This document shows, in pieces, positions 12,147 through 23,072 of a stretch of 64,000 bases of DNA. The position numbers were made by a program, and so were the translations under genes. The stretch is taken from NCBI GenBank assembly GCA_016946835.1, contig JACVTC010000085.1, positions 62,001 through 126,000 of the forward strand. The letters are read 5' to 3'. The number at the start of each line of letters is the position of its first letter. Within the stretch, counting starts at the first letter, position 1. Source of the stretch: Neocallimastix lanati (nom. inval.) (taxonomy: Eukaryota; Neocallimastigomycota; Neocallimastigomycetes; Neocallimastigales; Neocallimastigaceae). The notes under the pieces were generated by a model that was not told the DNA's origin, did no database searches, and saw only the letters and a program-made list of their open reading frames with translations.

Positions 12147-12400
12147 TGTTAAGAATGTAACTGAAATCTCACAATCTCAATTATGATTATTTATAGTTAA
12201 TATGGCTTTTATTTATTTATATTTAATTATATGAATATTATATAATAAAGAATATTACAGTTTAACAAAATATAATAAATAAGATTTATAATAACTATTT
12301 AATAACTATCTAATAACTAATGTATTCATAATGTGGCTTATAGTGGCGTATTATTATTACAATGTATAATGTATAATTATAATGTAGCTAATACTTAACA
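12147..12400 (-). repeat. copia C2 3' LTR
   Basis: 254 bp, TG...CA ended in both readings (TGTTAAG ... CTTAACA). Its left 170 bp are repeated almost exactly at 17,270-17,448. This defines C2 as a two-LTR element. Confidence 0.9.
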
Positions 12401-12411
12401 TTCCCCCTACA
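12401..12411 (-). other. C2 polypurine tract
   Basis: Reverse complement reads GTAGGGGGAA next to the LTR, as in C1. Confidence 0.8.
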
Positions 12412-12506
12412 TTATGCAATTGGTAATAATGTAAAAAATAAAGTTTTAATAAAATTTTTTTTTTTTTTTTTATACTAAATTTTTAATAATAAAATTTTTT
12501 TTTTTT

Positions 12507-13990
12507 TTAATTGAAAATACAATCAGTAAAACATTTCATTTTTGGTCCAGATATCACTTTAGTTAAAGGATCAGCTAACATAGTAAAGGAGGATATATGT
12601 TCTAAATTTATTTCTTTTCTGTTTATTTTTTCTTGAATGTATTTATAATCAATGTCCATGTGTTTACATCTACCTTTTGTATTTCCATTTTAAGCGATAT
12701 TTTTACAAGATTTATTATCAACTTTAATTTTTAAATTAATTTCTTTATTGAATATTTCTTTTAGTAATTTCTTTAATTTCATTCCTTGTTTTGCGCATTC
12801 AGTTAATGCAACATATTCTGCTTCAGTGGTTGATAATGTGATGCTCTTCTGAGTTTCAGATTTCCATGAAATTGGACTTTTTCCAAATAAGAAAATGTAT
12901 CCACTGGTAGATTTTCTTGTTTCTTCATCGCCAGCGAAATCAGCGTCTGAGTAGGCAATTAAATTTTTACTTCTATAGTAATAAATAGGTTTTTCTTTAG
13001 TAGATTTTAAATATCTTAAGATCATCAATGCTGATTTCAGATCAAATTCTGTTGGGTTTTCGGCGTGTCTTGCAGCTTGATTAATTACAAATGAGATATC
13101 TGGTCTTGTTTTTGTTGAAATAAATAATAAAGCACCAATAATAGATTAATAATCTGTTACTTTACTGGTGTTGAATTTTCTCTTTCTTCTAAGTAATTTT
13201 TCTAAATGGATTGTTAATTGGTTTTGTCTTATTCATCTTGTAATTCTTAATTAATTTTTCAATGTAGTCTTGTTGATTAATTTTATATCCTTCTTCAGTT
13301 TTAAAAATATTTATTCCTATAATTTTGTTAGCTTCCGTGTCTTTTGAAATTTTATATTTTTCTTTTAATTTATTGCTTATATATTTAATTTCTTTATCTT
13401 CTCCAGTAAGATATCATCAACATAAAGAAATAATATAGCACATAAATTTCCATTGTGATATTTTGTAAATTAATATTGATCAATACTCAATTGTTTTAAA
13501 CCAATAATTTTTAAATAACTTAATATTTCTTTATACCATTGTCTTCCGGCTTGTTTCAAACCATATAGAGCCTTATTTAATATCCAATATTTTCCAGAAT
13601 TATAATTTTTATCTCCTTCTGGTATGTCCACGTATATTTCTTCTTTTAATTTGGCATTTAAATAAGCTGCCTTTATATCCATTTGTCTTAAGTTCCATTT
13701 ATATTGTGATGCAATGGCAATTGTAATTCTTAAACTATCTGCTTCAATTGTTGGTGAATATGTTGATGTATAGTTAACACCTTTTCTCTTTTTGAATCCA
13801 CGAGCAACTAATCTTGCTCTTTTAACACCATTATCTTTAGTAATAAATACCCATCTAGTATCAATTAAAGTAGTATCTTTAGGAATATTATTAACTATTC
13901 TCATTACTTTATGTTCATACATATTATTGATTTCTTTTTTAATTGCATCTTTCCATTTATTTGAATCGTTAGAATTTATTGCTTCATCAT
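12507..13990 (-). pseudogene. pol: copia C2 reverse transcriptase and RNase H
   Basis: The best preserved Ty1/copia polymerase here. Reading from about 13,990: DTRWVFITKDNGVKRARLVARGF, YSPTIEADSLR, MDIKAAYLNAKLKEEIYVDIPEG, NKALYGLKQAGRQWY, then past a stop near 13,470 FLYVDDIL with the catalytic Asp pair, TKTRPDISFVINQAARHAENP, and RNase H AYSDADFAGDEETRKSTSGYIFL, SPISWKSETQ, STTEAEYVALTE and VDNKSCKNIA. It ends at a stop at 12,507-12,509 after LTKVISGPKMKCFTDCIFN. Only a handful of stops or shifts interrupt it (near 12,690, 13,145, 13,200 and 13,470), so it is recent. Confidence 0.92.
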
Positions 13991-14010
13991 AACTCTTGGG
14001 ATTAACTGTT

Positions 14011-14511
14011 TTAATTAATAATACTTTTGTTTTTCTTTATTGTTAATTGTTCATTATCATTTGTATTTTCTTTATCATTTAAATCAATGAATTTTCTTTT
14101 GTTATTGTTTTTATGAGTATCAGTATTTTCCATTTCATTGTTTTCTAAATTATTTTTGTTATTATCTTGAATATTTATAGCCATATCATTATTATTAGAA
14201 TTATTTAAATTGTTGTTTGAACTTTTATCAATTAATATATCAAAGTTTTGATTTATGTTTAAGTTTTCATGTTTTTTATTCAAATTCATGTTATTATTAA
14301 TATTGTTATTAATGCTATTGTTGTTATTGTTTAATATAATTTTATTATTGCTATTAATAATTTCTTGGTTGTTACTATTTGAATTATTTGAATTATTTAA
14401 TTGATCATAATTGCCTTTTTCCCCCTCAATTGAATAATTCGAAGGAAAAATAGAATTAATATATTCTTCTGATAGAAAGGTAGTATTAATAGTTCCAGTA
14501 ATATTTTCCAA
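14011..14511 (-). pseudogene. copia C2 integrase-RT spacer, Asn-rich
   Basis: 166 open codons continuing the integrase C-terminal region (ENITGTINTTFLSEEYINSIF) into a poly-Asn/Ser low-complexity stretch of about 110 residues before RT. The same position in C4 (58,731-59,279) is also poly-Asn. No domain is recognisable. Confidence 0.75.
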
Positions 14512-15383
14512 GAAATAAACGTCTCTAGCTGATACAGTACAGTTAGAAGATAAATCTAAAATACGGTAACCAGTAAAGTCTGAAGCATAACCAAGAAAAA
14601 TTCCAGGTTTAGAATTATTTTCAAATTTATTCTTTTTATGATTATTATAGAAATATACTCTTCAACCAAAAACACGTAGGTGTGAAATATCAATAGGTTT
14701 GTTGAAGAAAACTTCATCTGGGATTTTTGAATTATTACCTTGATGAGGATTAAGGTTATATAAACGACATGCACATAGAATAGCAGAATCCCAAAAATTA
14801 AGAGGTAATTTGGCATAATTAAGTAGCGTGGTTGCACAATTATTAAGAGTTTGATTAATTCTTTCTGAACGACCATTTTGTTGTGGGTAGCCAGGAGTTG
14901 AATGAATTAATTTTGTACCATTTTCGGAAAGGTAATTGTTGAAATTTTCATTTGTGTATTCGGTTCCATTGTCGGTTTTTAAAGTTTTAATTGTAAATTC
15001 AGTAGTATTATTCATTAATTTGTGAAATTTAATAAATGCGTTATAAACATCAGATTTATTTTTTAAAAGGTAAATTCAGCATTTTCTACTATAGTCATCC
15101 ATAAAAGTTACGTAGTAATTGAAATCGTTATAGGATGTTTTTAATTTACCAACTACATCAGAGTGTACAAGTTGTAGTAGTTGTGTGGTCTGTTTTCAAT
15201 TGCATAAAATGGTTTTCTTCTCATTTTGCTGATTTTACATTGAGTACAGTCCTTTTTGTTGTGAATACACGTATGGTTTAAAACAAACTTTTCAATATCT
15301 TTATTATTGTTGAAGTGACCTAGTCGTGCATGCCAAAGATCATAATCGAAATTGCTAATATCAATATTTAAAGATTTATACAT
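14512..15383 (-). pseudogene. copia C2 integrase
   Basis: Starts with pre-integrase text LWHARLGHFNNNKDIEKF and a CTQCKISK Cys pair, then LLQLVHSDVVGKL (first Asp), LKTDNGTEYTNENF (second Asp) and PQQNGRSERINQTLNN (catalytic Glu). The DDE triad is thus intact. It continues FWDSAILCACRLYNLNPHQGNN, IPDEVFFNKPIDISHLRVFG, one stop near 14,660, then NNSKPGIFLGYASDFTGYRILD. A stop near 15,095 and a shift near 15,160 are the other lesions. The role is insertion of element cDNA in the nucleus. Confidence 0.9.
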
Positions 15384-15895
15384 TTTAAAGGGAGTAGTGT
15401 ATAATGAGAAGAGATTTTCTTTGTCGGCATAAATTTTCGCAACTGGTTTATTGTTTTTGAATAATTGAAGTCTATCCTTATTTAAATATTCATCAAAATC
15501 GATAATAATGGTAAAATTATTTCTGACAAGGTAATGTGTTGAAATTAAATTATTTTTGATGTTTGGTGCGTAGTGGACTTTTGAGAGTTTGAAATCATAA
15601 TTTTTAATAGCACCATTATATGTTCCTACTTTTACAATTTTGTCAGATTTTCGGTCAGGATAGGTGATAATTTTGTTGACAATTTTGGTATCATCTATCT
15701 CCTTTTCTTCTTTTGTTAAATTTAATGAAGTACCGTTGTCAATAATCCATCTTGTTGGTTCTTTCTTTTGATTAAATATAGGAGTATCTTTTGAAATAGC
15801 GTTAACATTAATATTTCCTGAAAATCCAGTGAAAATTTCATCTTCGCTAAGTTCATCAAAATCTTCTAAATCAGTAGTATTTTTAATTCCTTCTA
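15384..15895 (-). pseudogene. copia C2 protease
   Basis: Retropepsin-like region upstream of integrase: TRWIIDNGTSLNLTK, with active-site Asp-Asn-Gly in place of DSG, then KIITYPDRKSDKIVKVGTYNG and NNLISTHYLVRNNFTIIIDFDEYLNKDRLQLFKNNKPVAKIYAD. It is nearly open. C1 also has a changed triad (Asp-Ser-Arg), so the two relatives lost the protease site in different ways. Confidence 0.75.
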
Positions 15896-17068
15896 TATTA
15901 TTGGAACGTTAATTTTTTTTTTTTGAATTGGTTCTTGATGTACTGCTTCTTTCTTGATATCTGTGGTTCCATTTGAAGGATTTTTATTATTTCTTATATC
16001 TTTTCTTCTAGGATTTAAAAAACGTTCATCAGTAGTGTGTCCGTGTCTATGGCAGATGTGACAATATTCTTCTTTTTCTTTATCTTTATCAGAGTCATTT
16101 TTAAATCTATATGGAAATTTACCATTTCTAACTCTATTAACCGAAAGTTCTTGTGTAGTTTCGTTGCTATAGTCAATTTTCTTTATATCTTTGTATTTTT
16201 TAATAAAAACACTAGTCAAGGCTATCCGTTCTTTTAATTCTTCGAAGGTTTTAAATTCGACTAAAAGTATAGGAGGAACTCCAAATTTAACAATTTCTTC
16301 AGCTGAAAGTAAAATTTTAGTTTCTTCGTCTAATTTTGTTTTATCACATCTTTTTGATTCCTTATCGTGAAGTTTAAACAAGTAATTTAATTTGTCTATA
16401 TAGAGTTTTATATCGTCATTTTCGATCTCAAGTTTTTTGATTTGGTATTCAATTTGATATAATTTTGAAGGTTCAACCTGAAGAATTAACTTTCTAATCT
16501 TATAATCATTTCATAGGCGGTTTCACATCCTTCAATAAGTTCGGCGGTAGTTGAATCTAAGCTGCTTTCTATAATGGTTTGGGTTGTACAGTCTTCCTTG
16601 AGTTCATCATCATCCATTTCTGTAATATCTAGGTCTTTTTTGATTCAATCAATAAGATCTAATGCCGTTAAGTGACGTTTGAGAGCTCTATACCATCTTG
16701 GAAAGTTTTCTGCAGTTAATTTAAAATTTTGATAATTAAAAACCGATTTATTTGTCATATCTGACTTCTTTCTTCTCATGAGTTTTCGTTGGCTCTGTTT
16801 AATCTTTTAATAAAATTCTTTGTGTTTCTAAGATTGAGAATTGTTTTTCGACATTTTCTTCTAAGTCATTTAAATTTTCTTCAATATATTTTCTTTTCGA
16901 CTTTGGAATATTATTTTGTTTGTTTACATTTTCTTCAAAGTCTTTCAAAAAATTAAAATCATCTTTTTTGTAATCATGAATTTCATGTTCTTCACTTGCA
17001 TAATTATAGTTTTGTGAAGTTGATTATTCTTTGGATTTTCCTGAATTTCTAGATTTGTTAGTTTCCAT
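15893..17068 (-). pseudogene. gag: copia C2 gag
   Basis: Starts METNKSRNSGKSKE at 17,068 with early stops, then FKLTAENFPRWYRALKRHLTALDLID (16,680-16,740). An open 162-codon block (15,893-16,381) has the matrix-like TKLDEETKILLSAEEIVKFGVPPILLVEFK and knuckle YCHICHRHGHTTDERFLNP, where the fourth ligand Cys is Arg. It is homologous along its length to C1 gag. Confidence 0.85.
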
Positions 17069-17255
17069 TTTGGAATTTTGAATTTAGAATTTTAATTTTA
17101 AAAAAAAAAATTAAATTTTGAAATTTTAATTTTGAAATCTAATTTCAATAATTTTTGAATTTGTAAATTTTAAATTATTTATTTAAAATTTTAATTATAA
17201 CAAGCTTGTTTAATTTAATTTTTGTATTTTTAAAGCTAATAGCTCATTAGGTAAG

Positions 17256-17269
17256 TGAGACTCTTAATT
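17256..17269 (-). other. C2 primer-binding site, tRNA-Lys(CUU) anticodon arm
   Basis: The plus strand reads TGAGACTCTTAATT next to the LTR. In element orientation it is ATTAAGAGTCTCA, as in C1. Confidence 0.75.
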
Positions 17270-17448
17270 TGTTAAGAATGTAACTGAAATCTCACAATCT
17301 CAATTATGATTATTTATAGTTAATATGGCTTTTATTTATTTATATTTAATTATATGAATATTATATAATAAAGAATATTACAGTTTAACAAAATATAATA
17401 AATAAGAATTATAATAACTATTTAATAACTATCTAATAACTAATGTAT
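17270..17448 (-). repeat. copia C2 5' LTR, cut by MULE1
   Basis: Matches 12,147-12,325 almost exactly and stops at CTAATGTAT, where the MULE1 terminal repeat GGGGAGTGTGCATTTCG begins. The remaining 75 bp of the LTR (TCATAATGTGGC...) are not found after MULE1, because the right side of the MULE is lost. Confidence 0.88.
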
Positions 17449-17829
17449 GGGGAGTGTGCATTTCGAAAATTTTTATTACAAAAATTTGTATTTTGTTGTA
17501 TGGCTTAAATATTTTTAATTTTAAGCCACTTAATTTTATTAAAATTTTTATGAATAATAATTAATTAATTAATTAATTAAAATTACAATTCTCAAAAATT
17601 TTCAAATGCGTAATCTTACGTGGGGTGTATATCTAATTGTATCATATTTTTGTGGTTCTTTTCTACAATTTTTAAAAAGCCATATATTCACAATATAGCG
17701 TGAATAATAAATGTGGTGATATTTTATGACGAAATTTTATAAGCCACCAAGAATTTGGCGAAATTCAACTGGACGAATTCAACTTTTGGCGAAATACAAC
17801 ACTTCAATAAATAATAATTAGGTTAAGTA

Positions 17830-18200
17830 TTTCTATTTAACATTGAAAAATAAAATAAAAAATAAAATAAAAATAAGAAATAAGGAAACTTTTTTTTAAA
17901 CATTTAAAAATAAAATAAAAATAAATAAAAATTTTATTTTTTAAGCATTAAAAAATAAAATAAAAATAAATAAACATTTTATCTCTTAATACTTAAAAAT
18001 AAAAAAATAAAAAATAATAAGAAATAAGAAAACTTTTTTTTAAATATTAAAAAATAAAATAAAAATAATAAGAAAACTTTTTTTTTAAACATTAAAATAT
18101 AAAATAAAAATAAATAAATTTATTTTTTAAGCATTAAAAAATAAAAAAAATAAAATAAAATAAAAAATAAAAAATAAAAAATAAAAATAAATAAATAAAA
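17830..18200. repeat. A-rich tandem repeat in MULE1 leader
   Basis: Degenerate repeats of about 70-75 bp, each AAAATAAAATAAAAATAAAT followed by a T-run and AAGCATT or AAACATT. MULE2 has fewer copies: the distance from TIR to transposase ATG is 916 bp here and 678 bp there. Confidence 0.7.
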
Positions 18201-18364
18201 TAGTAAATAAAGAAATAATAAATAATTAATAATTAAATAATTATTTTAATAATTATATAATTAATTAAAAAAAGGTTAATTATTTTAAATATTAAAAAAA
18301 AAAAGTTTCAAAGCATTTAAAAGTATATTTATTAAAATATTTTATTGAAAAATTTTAATTATCA

Positions 18365-19800
18365 ATGGAAGACAATATAGAAATTGAAATAATAGATGAA
18401 ACAAATAAAGGAAATGAACAAATTATTATTAATAATAAACACAAATTTAATTTTTCATTTCAAAGGAAAGATAAATCAAAAATTTATAGATGCACTGAAT
18501 ATAAGACTTTAAATAAATGTAAATCTTTAATTATTTTAAATAATAAAAAGGAGGTTTTAAAATATGAAAGTTTACATAACCATCTCGAAAAAGAAATTGA
18601 TGTGTCTATATCAGTAGCAAAGCATAAAATTAAGGAAGAAATTAAGAAAAATTCAATTCCTATGGATATAAAACCTAAACATATATTTAATGCCGTTTCC
18701 CATGAAATAGGACTTATATGTCCCGAATATAGTACAATTAGATCCCAAATAATAAGAAATATAAATAAACAATTTCCTCCAAACATAAAAAGTTTTGATG
18801 ATATTCCCATTGAATCAAAATATTATAAAACGAAAAGAAATGAAAATTTTATGATATTTAAAAATACTGATCTAATAATCTTTCAATCACCATTCCAAGC
18901 ATATTTATTTTCGAATTATCATAAAAATATATTTGCGGACGGTACATTTTATGCAGCACCGAAATTTAGTTATCGGTTATTTATAACAAGAACTTATGTT
19001 GGGGAATTTAATATGTTTTATACTACTTCCATCTCTATATTAAATAATAAAAAACAATCTACATATGAAACATTATTTAAATTAATAAAAAAAATACAAA
19101 TAAATTTAGGAGTAATACATTAATTACTACAATTAATTTTCATTGTGATTTTGAACAAGGTATATCTAATGCCGCAAAAAAAGTTTTTCCCAATATAAAT
19201 ATTAAATATTGTGTTTGGCATTATAAAAGATCATTAGAAAAACAAAAAAATATATTATGTTATCATGAAGTGAAGAATAATAATGATGTATATATTTATT
19301 ATAAAGCTATTTCGAACTTACCGTTTATAAACCTTAACTTTATATTTGATATTTATATTATAATAAAAAGAATTTGTCAAAAAAAAAGTATAATAATTTT
19401 CTACAATTTTTAGAATGATATTTTAATAAAAATTATTTACTTAAGTATAATGTTAATAATTGGAATTATTATGAAAATATAGAGCATTTAACAAACAATG
19501 CATCAGAATCTTATAATAGCTACTTAAATAATATATTTCCAAATAAACCTTTATTTTATAAATTAATATATATATTAAAAGAAGAAGAAAACTTATAATG
19601 ATTACCAAAGGAGAACTAAAGGAACTTGGAAAAAAAAGCGAAAAATATTTAGTGCAACTGATGAAATTAAAATTTTAATTAAAAATAACAAAAATAAGGA
19701 AATAAATTTATTTTATAATGGATGCAACAGAAATGAATTAGTTAAATTATGGAAAGAATGTTTAATTGATTTAAACGATATAAGTATTAATTTAAAATAA
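18365..19800 (+). pseudogene. MULE1 transposase
   Basis: Begins MEDNIEIEIIDETNKGNEQ. Residues 30-73 form a FLYWCH-like zinc finger: YRC, KCKS (Cys43, Cys52) and HNH (His71, His73). The DDE domain has Asp192 in FADGTFYAAP. At 19,123 the frame stops and resumes shifted with HCDFEQG (second Asp) and CVWHYKRSLEK. It shifts again at a run of nine A (19,379-19,387), and TNNASESYNSYLN holds the Glu. The basic tail reads TKGTWKKKRKIFSATDE and stops near 19,800. The first break is shared with MULE2; the A-run shift is not (MULE2 has seven A). The role is cut-and-paste transposition. Confidence 0.85.
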
Positions 19801-20120
19801 ATAATCTTAATTTAAAAAAATGCTAGAAAAATAAAAATTTATTTATTTTAAATTTATATTTATAATCGTTTAAATAATAATTAAATAATCTTAATTTAAA
19901 AAAATGTTAGAAAAATACAAATTTATTTACCTATTGTGTTTATTTAATAATTTTAATAGAAATTATCTTTTAGTTATTTTATTAAGTAATTTATAACTAA
20001 AACCGATTTATTTGATACTAGTTAAAACTTTATTAATATCAATATCAATATTATATAATTATAAATTTTATTAATATCAATATCAATATTATATAATTAT
20101 AAATTTAATTAATATCAATA
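19795..20120. repeat. short tandem repeats downstream of MULE1 transposase
   Basis: Two copies of a roughly 90-bp unit starting TAAATAATCTTAATTTAAAA (19,799 and 19,886) and, at 20,034-20,120, about two and a half copies of a roughly 40-bp unit with ATTAATATCAATATCAATATT. Otherwise 20,121-20,717 is AT-rich, matching the MULE2 tail. Confidence 0.6.
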
Positions 20121-20717
20121 TACTTTTCAAAATTAATTATGTTATTAAAAATATTAAATTCAATAAAAGATTTATATTGTTTTATTAAAATTCTAATTGT
20201 TATTATTATATTTTAATAATAATTGATTCATATTGATCAAACATTATAAATATTTTTATGCAAATAGTTAATTATTTTAATAGGATCAATTATTCAACTC
20301 TTATTGTTTTAATTTTTAATTCTTATATCATTTAAATTAATATTTATATATATCGCTTATGAAAATATGAATTATAAATAATTAAAACTATTTATTTTTC
20401 ATTTAAAATTTTTTATTTACTATAATAAAATATAATAATTAAAAGACAAACGTTATTATAACTAAATTTTTTTTTTAGAAAAATAAATGAAAAAAAATTA
20501 AATTATATGATTCCTATATATATAAAATAATTATATTTTTTTTTATTTTATTTTATTTTATATTTATTTCACCTATATACTTTATTATTTAATATTTTTA
20601 TATATGTTAAACTTATATATTTATATGGTTTATATATTATCTTAATTTTTAAAAAAATAATATTTAGTTTAATAATAAATTTAAAATTAATCTATAAAAA
20701 ATCTATTTTTTATTTAT

Positions 20718-21167
20718 TTAACCACGCCAACACCAACCATATTCAGTAAGACAGTATTTACCAACTATATCATAAACACGAGCATCACGATTAACATAAC
20801 CTCTCCATAAAAATCCATCTCTTGTGTTATTTGGTGTATAATAGCATTCATTTTTGGTACTTATATGTCTAGTAATCTATTTACATTTATCTGGATTTTT
20901 ATATTGTGTATCTCTAAGATATGCTCCAACAGGGATTTCTCTATAATTAGCTACTGAATTACGGAGGAAACAGTCATAAAATCCACAATTACTATTTTTT
21001 ATAATACAATAACCTTTACATATATATGTATTTTTGCGATCTCTAGAATTAAGGAAATATAGATGAGATATATCTGAATATATAGCTGGTCCAACCACTT
21101 TTATACCACAAACATAAGTAATGCATGCAGTAGCAATTAATAAAGCAGTTAATAATTTTTTAAACAT
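20718..21167 (-). pseudogene. S1, small secreted Cys-rich protein carried by MULE1
   Basis: Reverse-strand gene starting MFKKLLTALLIATACITYVCG, a typical signal peptide with cleavage expected near residue 21. The open part has 96 codons and ends at TAG (20,877). The same frame continues without another stop to TAA at 20,718, ending in Cys/Trp-rich text (YGWCWRG), so the full form was about 149 residues. Cysteines are frequent (YICKGYC, NCGFYDC, DKCK). I do not recognise the family. It lies inside MULE1 between transposase and the lost right TIR, convergent with the transposase. MULE2 keeps its first codons only. GC is higher than its surroundings. The stop may be a mutation or a sequencing error. 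Confidence 0.75.
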
Positions 21168-21395
21168 TTTAATTTATAAAATTAATACTTTAATATAATA
21201 TTATAAAAAAATATTAATTATAAACCTATTTATATATTTATTTTTTTTTAATTATTCAATTATATAATTACGTATGTAATTCTGTTGATAATATAAACAA
21301 GGTATTAATGTATTAATAATAATTAATAATATTTAAAATAAAAAAATAAAAAAAATATAATTATTTTATATATGTAGTAATTATATATATATATT

Positions 21396-21495
21396 TATTT
21401 ATTATTACTATTAATAATAATAAATAAATAAAGATATTAAATAAATATATAATAAGTATTATCTTAGTGATATCTGAACCCACAACTTTGAAAAA
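21396..21495 (+). repeat. LTR tail, copia C1 type
   Basis: About 100 bp matching the end of the C1 5' LTR (7,935-8,030), including GAACCCACAACTTTGAAA. It replaces the right end of MULE1. It is followed by a TTA microsatellite (21,496-21,530). Confidence 0.75.
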
Positions 21496-21534
21496 TTATT
21501 ATTATTATTATTATTATATATTATTGTTATTATA

Positions 21535-21780
21535 TAAGTAAATGAATTAAATAAATATGTTATAACTGTATGTAGTTAGATATTATAAATTAATGTAGAC
21601 TACATAAATATATGTAATGTTATTTTATTGTGTAACAAATGAATAATCACATGATTGACTATATAAAATGTACTAACCATTTATGAATTAGAAAATAATT
21701 GTCTTTAAAATAAATAAATAAAGTAAACAAATAAATAAATAAAACTATATTTTTAAATAAAAACTAAAGTGTAATTAACA
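21535..21780 (+). repeat. copia C3 5' LTR
   Basis: 246 bp, matching 36,178-36,423 with about a dozen differences, ending GTAATTAACA. It is followed at 21,781-21,794 by GATTAAGAGTATCA, the tRNA-Lys anticodon-arm primer site with one change. Confidence 0.85.
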
Positions 21781-21794
21781 GATTAAGAGTATCA

Positions 21795-22010
21795 GTGGCT
21801 CACAGCATATATATAAAAATGTATGAAAATATCATAAGCAGTAATAAATTCTTAAATGGATCCAATTACCGAATCTGGTATGACTCCATCAAAATTGTTG
21901 TTGAACAACTAGAGCTAGAAGAATATCTCGAAAAGGTTGCAGTTCAAGAATTATATGACAATGACTGTAAAATAAGAAAAATGAAATTAAAATAAAATTT
22001 GAAATTACTT
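21795..22010 (+). pseudogene. gag: copia C3 gag, N-terminal fragment
   Basis: 66 codons starting MAHSIYIKMYENI; SNKFLNGSNYRIWYDSIKIVVEQLELEEYL is the typical N-terminal copia gag pattern (L-x-G-x-NY-x-x-W). It ends at 21,995, and no further copia coding follows. The 3' half of a C3-family element is at 34,960-36,423, with the matching LTR. Confidence 0.7.
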
Positions 22011-22990
22011 TTATTGAAATTAGTAACTTCACAATTAGAAAATAATAAACAAGAAATTATAATAAATTAAAACTTTAAAATAAAATATTCGTTTAAAAAC
22101 GAATATATTAAATTAATATAATAAATAAATAAAGTTAATAAAAAATGGGCTTTGACTTTGAAAGTCCATAACTCCTCAAATCGCCGCGATAGAGGGTTAA
22201 AAATAGGCGAAGAGAAAAATAATTTCGTCATCATACGAGGTCTTAAAGCCTCCTAGATGTCGAGATATTTACATTTAAAGTTTAAGGATGTTAATTAAAA
22301 TTAACTAAAATTTTTTATAATTATTTTTATTATAATTTAATTATTAAAATATAAATAACATATATCAAATATAAAATATACCCTTATTAGATTAGGAAAT
22401 TATTTACAAAATAATTAATATTTTATTTTTTATAATTATCTAGATAATATTAAAGAAAACTTAAAACAAAATAAACAAGGGATCCAATTTATTATTAAAT
22501 AATTAAAATAAAAATTTATTTAGATTAGGAATTAATAATAGAAATAAAGTATAAAAATTTTATAAGCCATGTAAACATAGTTTAGGAAAAATATAAATAG
22601 TTTAGTTTTTATTTTAAATTAATCTTTGAAAAAGATTATTGACAAATTATCTCTGACAATTTATCTTTAATTGAAATTTTATTATAGAAATTATAATTAA
22701 GACTTTCTATTTTATAAAATTATATTGAACTTTTTATTATTAAACTTTTATATCAATAAATATTAAATAAAATTAATTTAATTTTAAAAATAAACAAAGT
22801 TTCTTTATTTTACATTAATTACGTGTTACCAAATAAAATTTATATGAATTATTTATTCGGTTAATATTCTAATTAAATAATCTATTGATTCATAAAATAA
22901 TTATTTTGTTTTAATAATAAAAGAACCCTAACCAAATAACAAATAAATTACACAGTAAAAACTTTTCTAACCTAGTTATTTTAATCTTTA
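22011..22990. other. non-coding stretch with a GC-richer patch
   Basis: Mostly AT-rich with no coding signal. Positions 22,145-22,290 stand out by base composition and contain the palindrome GACTTTGAAAGTC and a possible hairpin GAGGTCTTAAAGCCTC. It may be an LTR or structured-RNA remnant. I cannot classify it. Confidence 0.4.
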
Positions 22991-23072
22991 GTCTGTGTAA
23001 CCTTGTATACGTATCCCAATCAGACTAAGTCTCTTTACAATGATCCAACTAATGTTGAGGCCATTAAGAAAG

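Larger units (their letters stand above)
17449..21395 (+). mobile_element. MULE1 (Mutator-like), right end lost, carries gene S1
   Basis: Left TIR at 17,449-17,502 begins GGGGAGTGTGCATTTCGAAA, the same as MULE2. The interior has a tandem A-rich leader, a FLYWCH/MULE transposase and, toward the right end on the opposite strand, secreted protein gene S1. It is collinear with MULE2 up to about 21,395 (position 34,435 in MULE2), then replaced by a copia LTR tail. The right TIR is absent, so no target duplication can be checked. It inserted into the C2 5' LTR. Confidence 0.85.

Noticed and set aside
18484-18810. 108-codon reverse ORF (also at 32,252-32,578)
   Set aside because: Antisense shadow of the MULE transposase; its conservation follows the forward gene.
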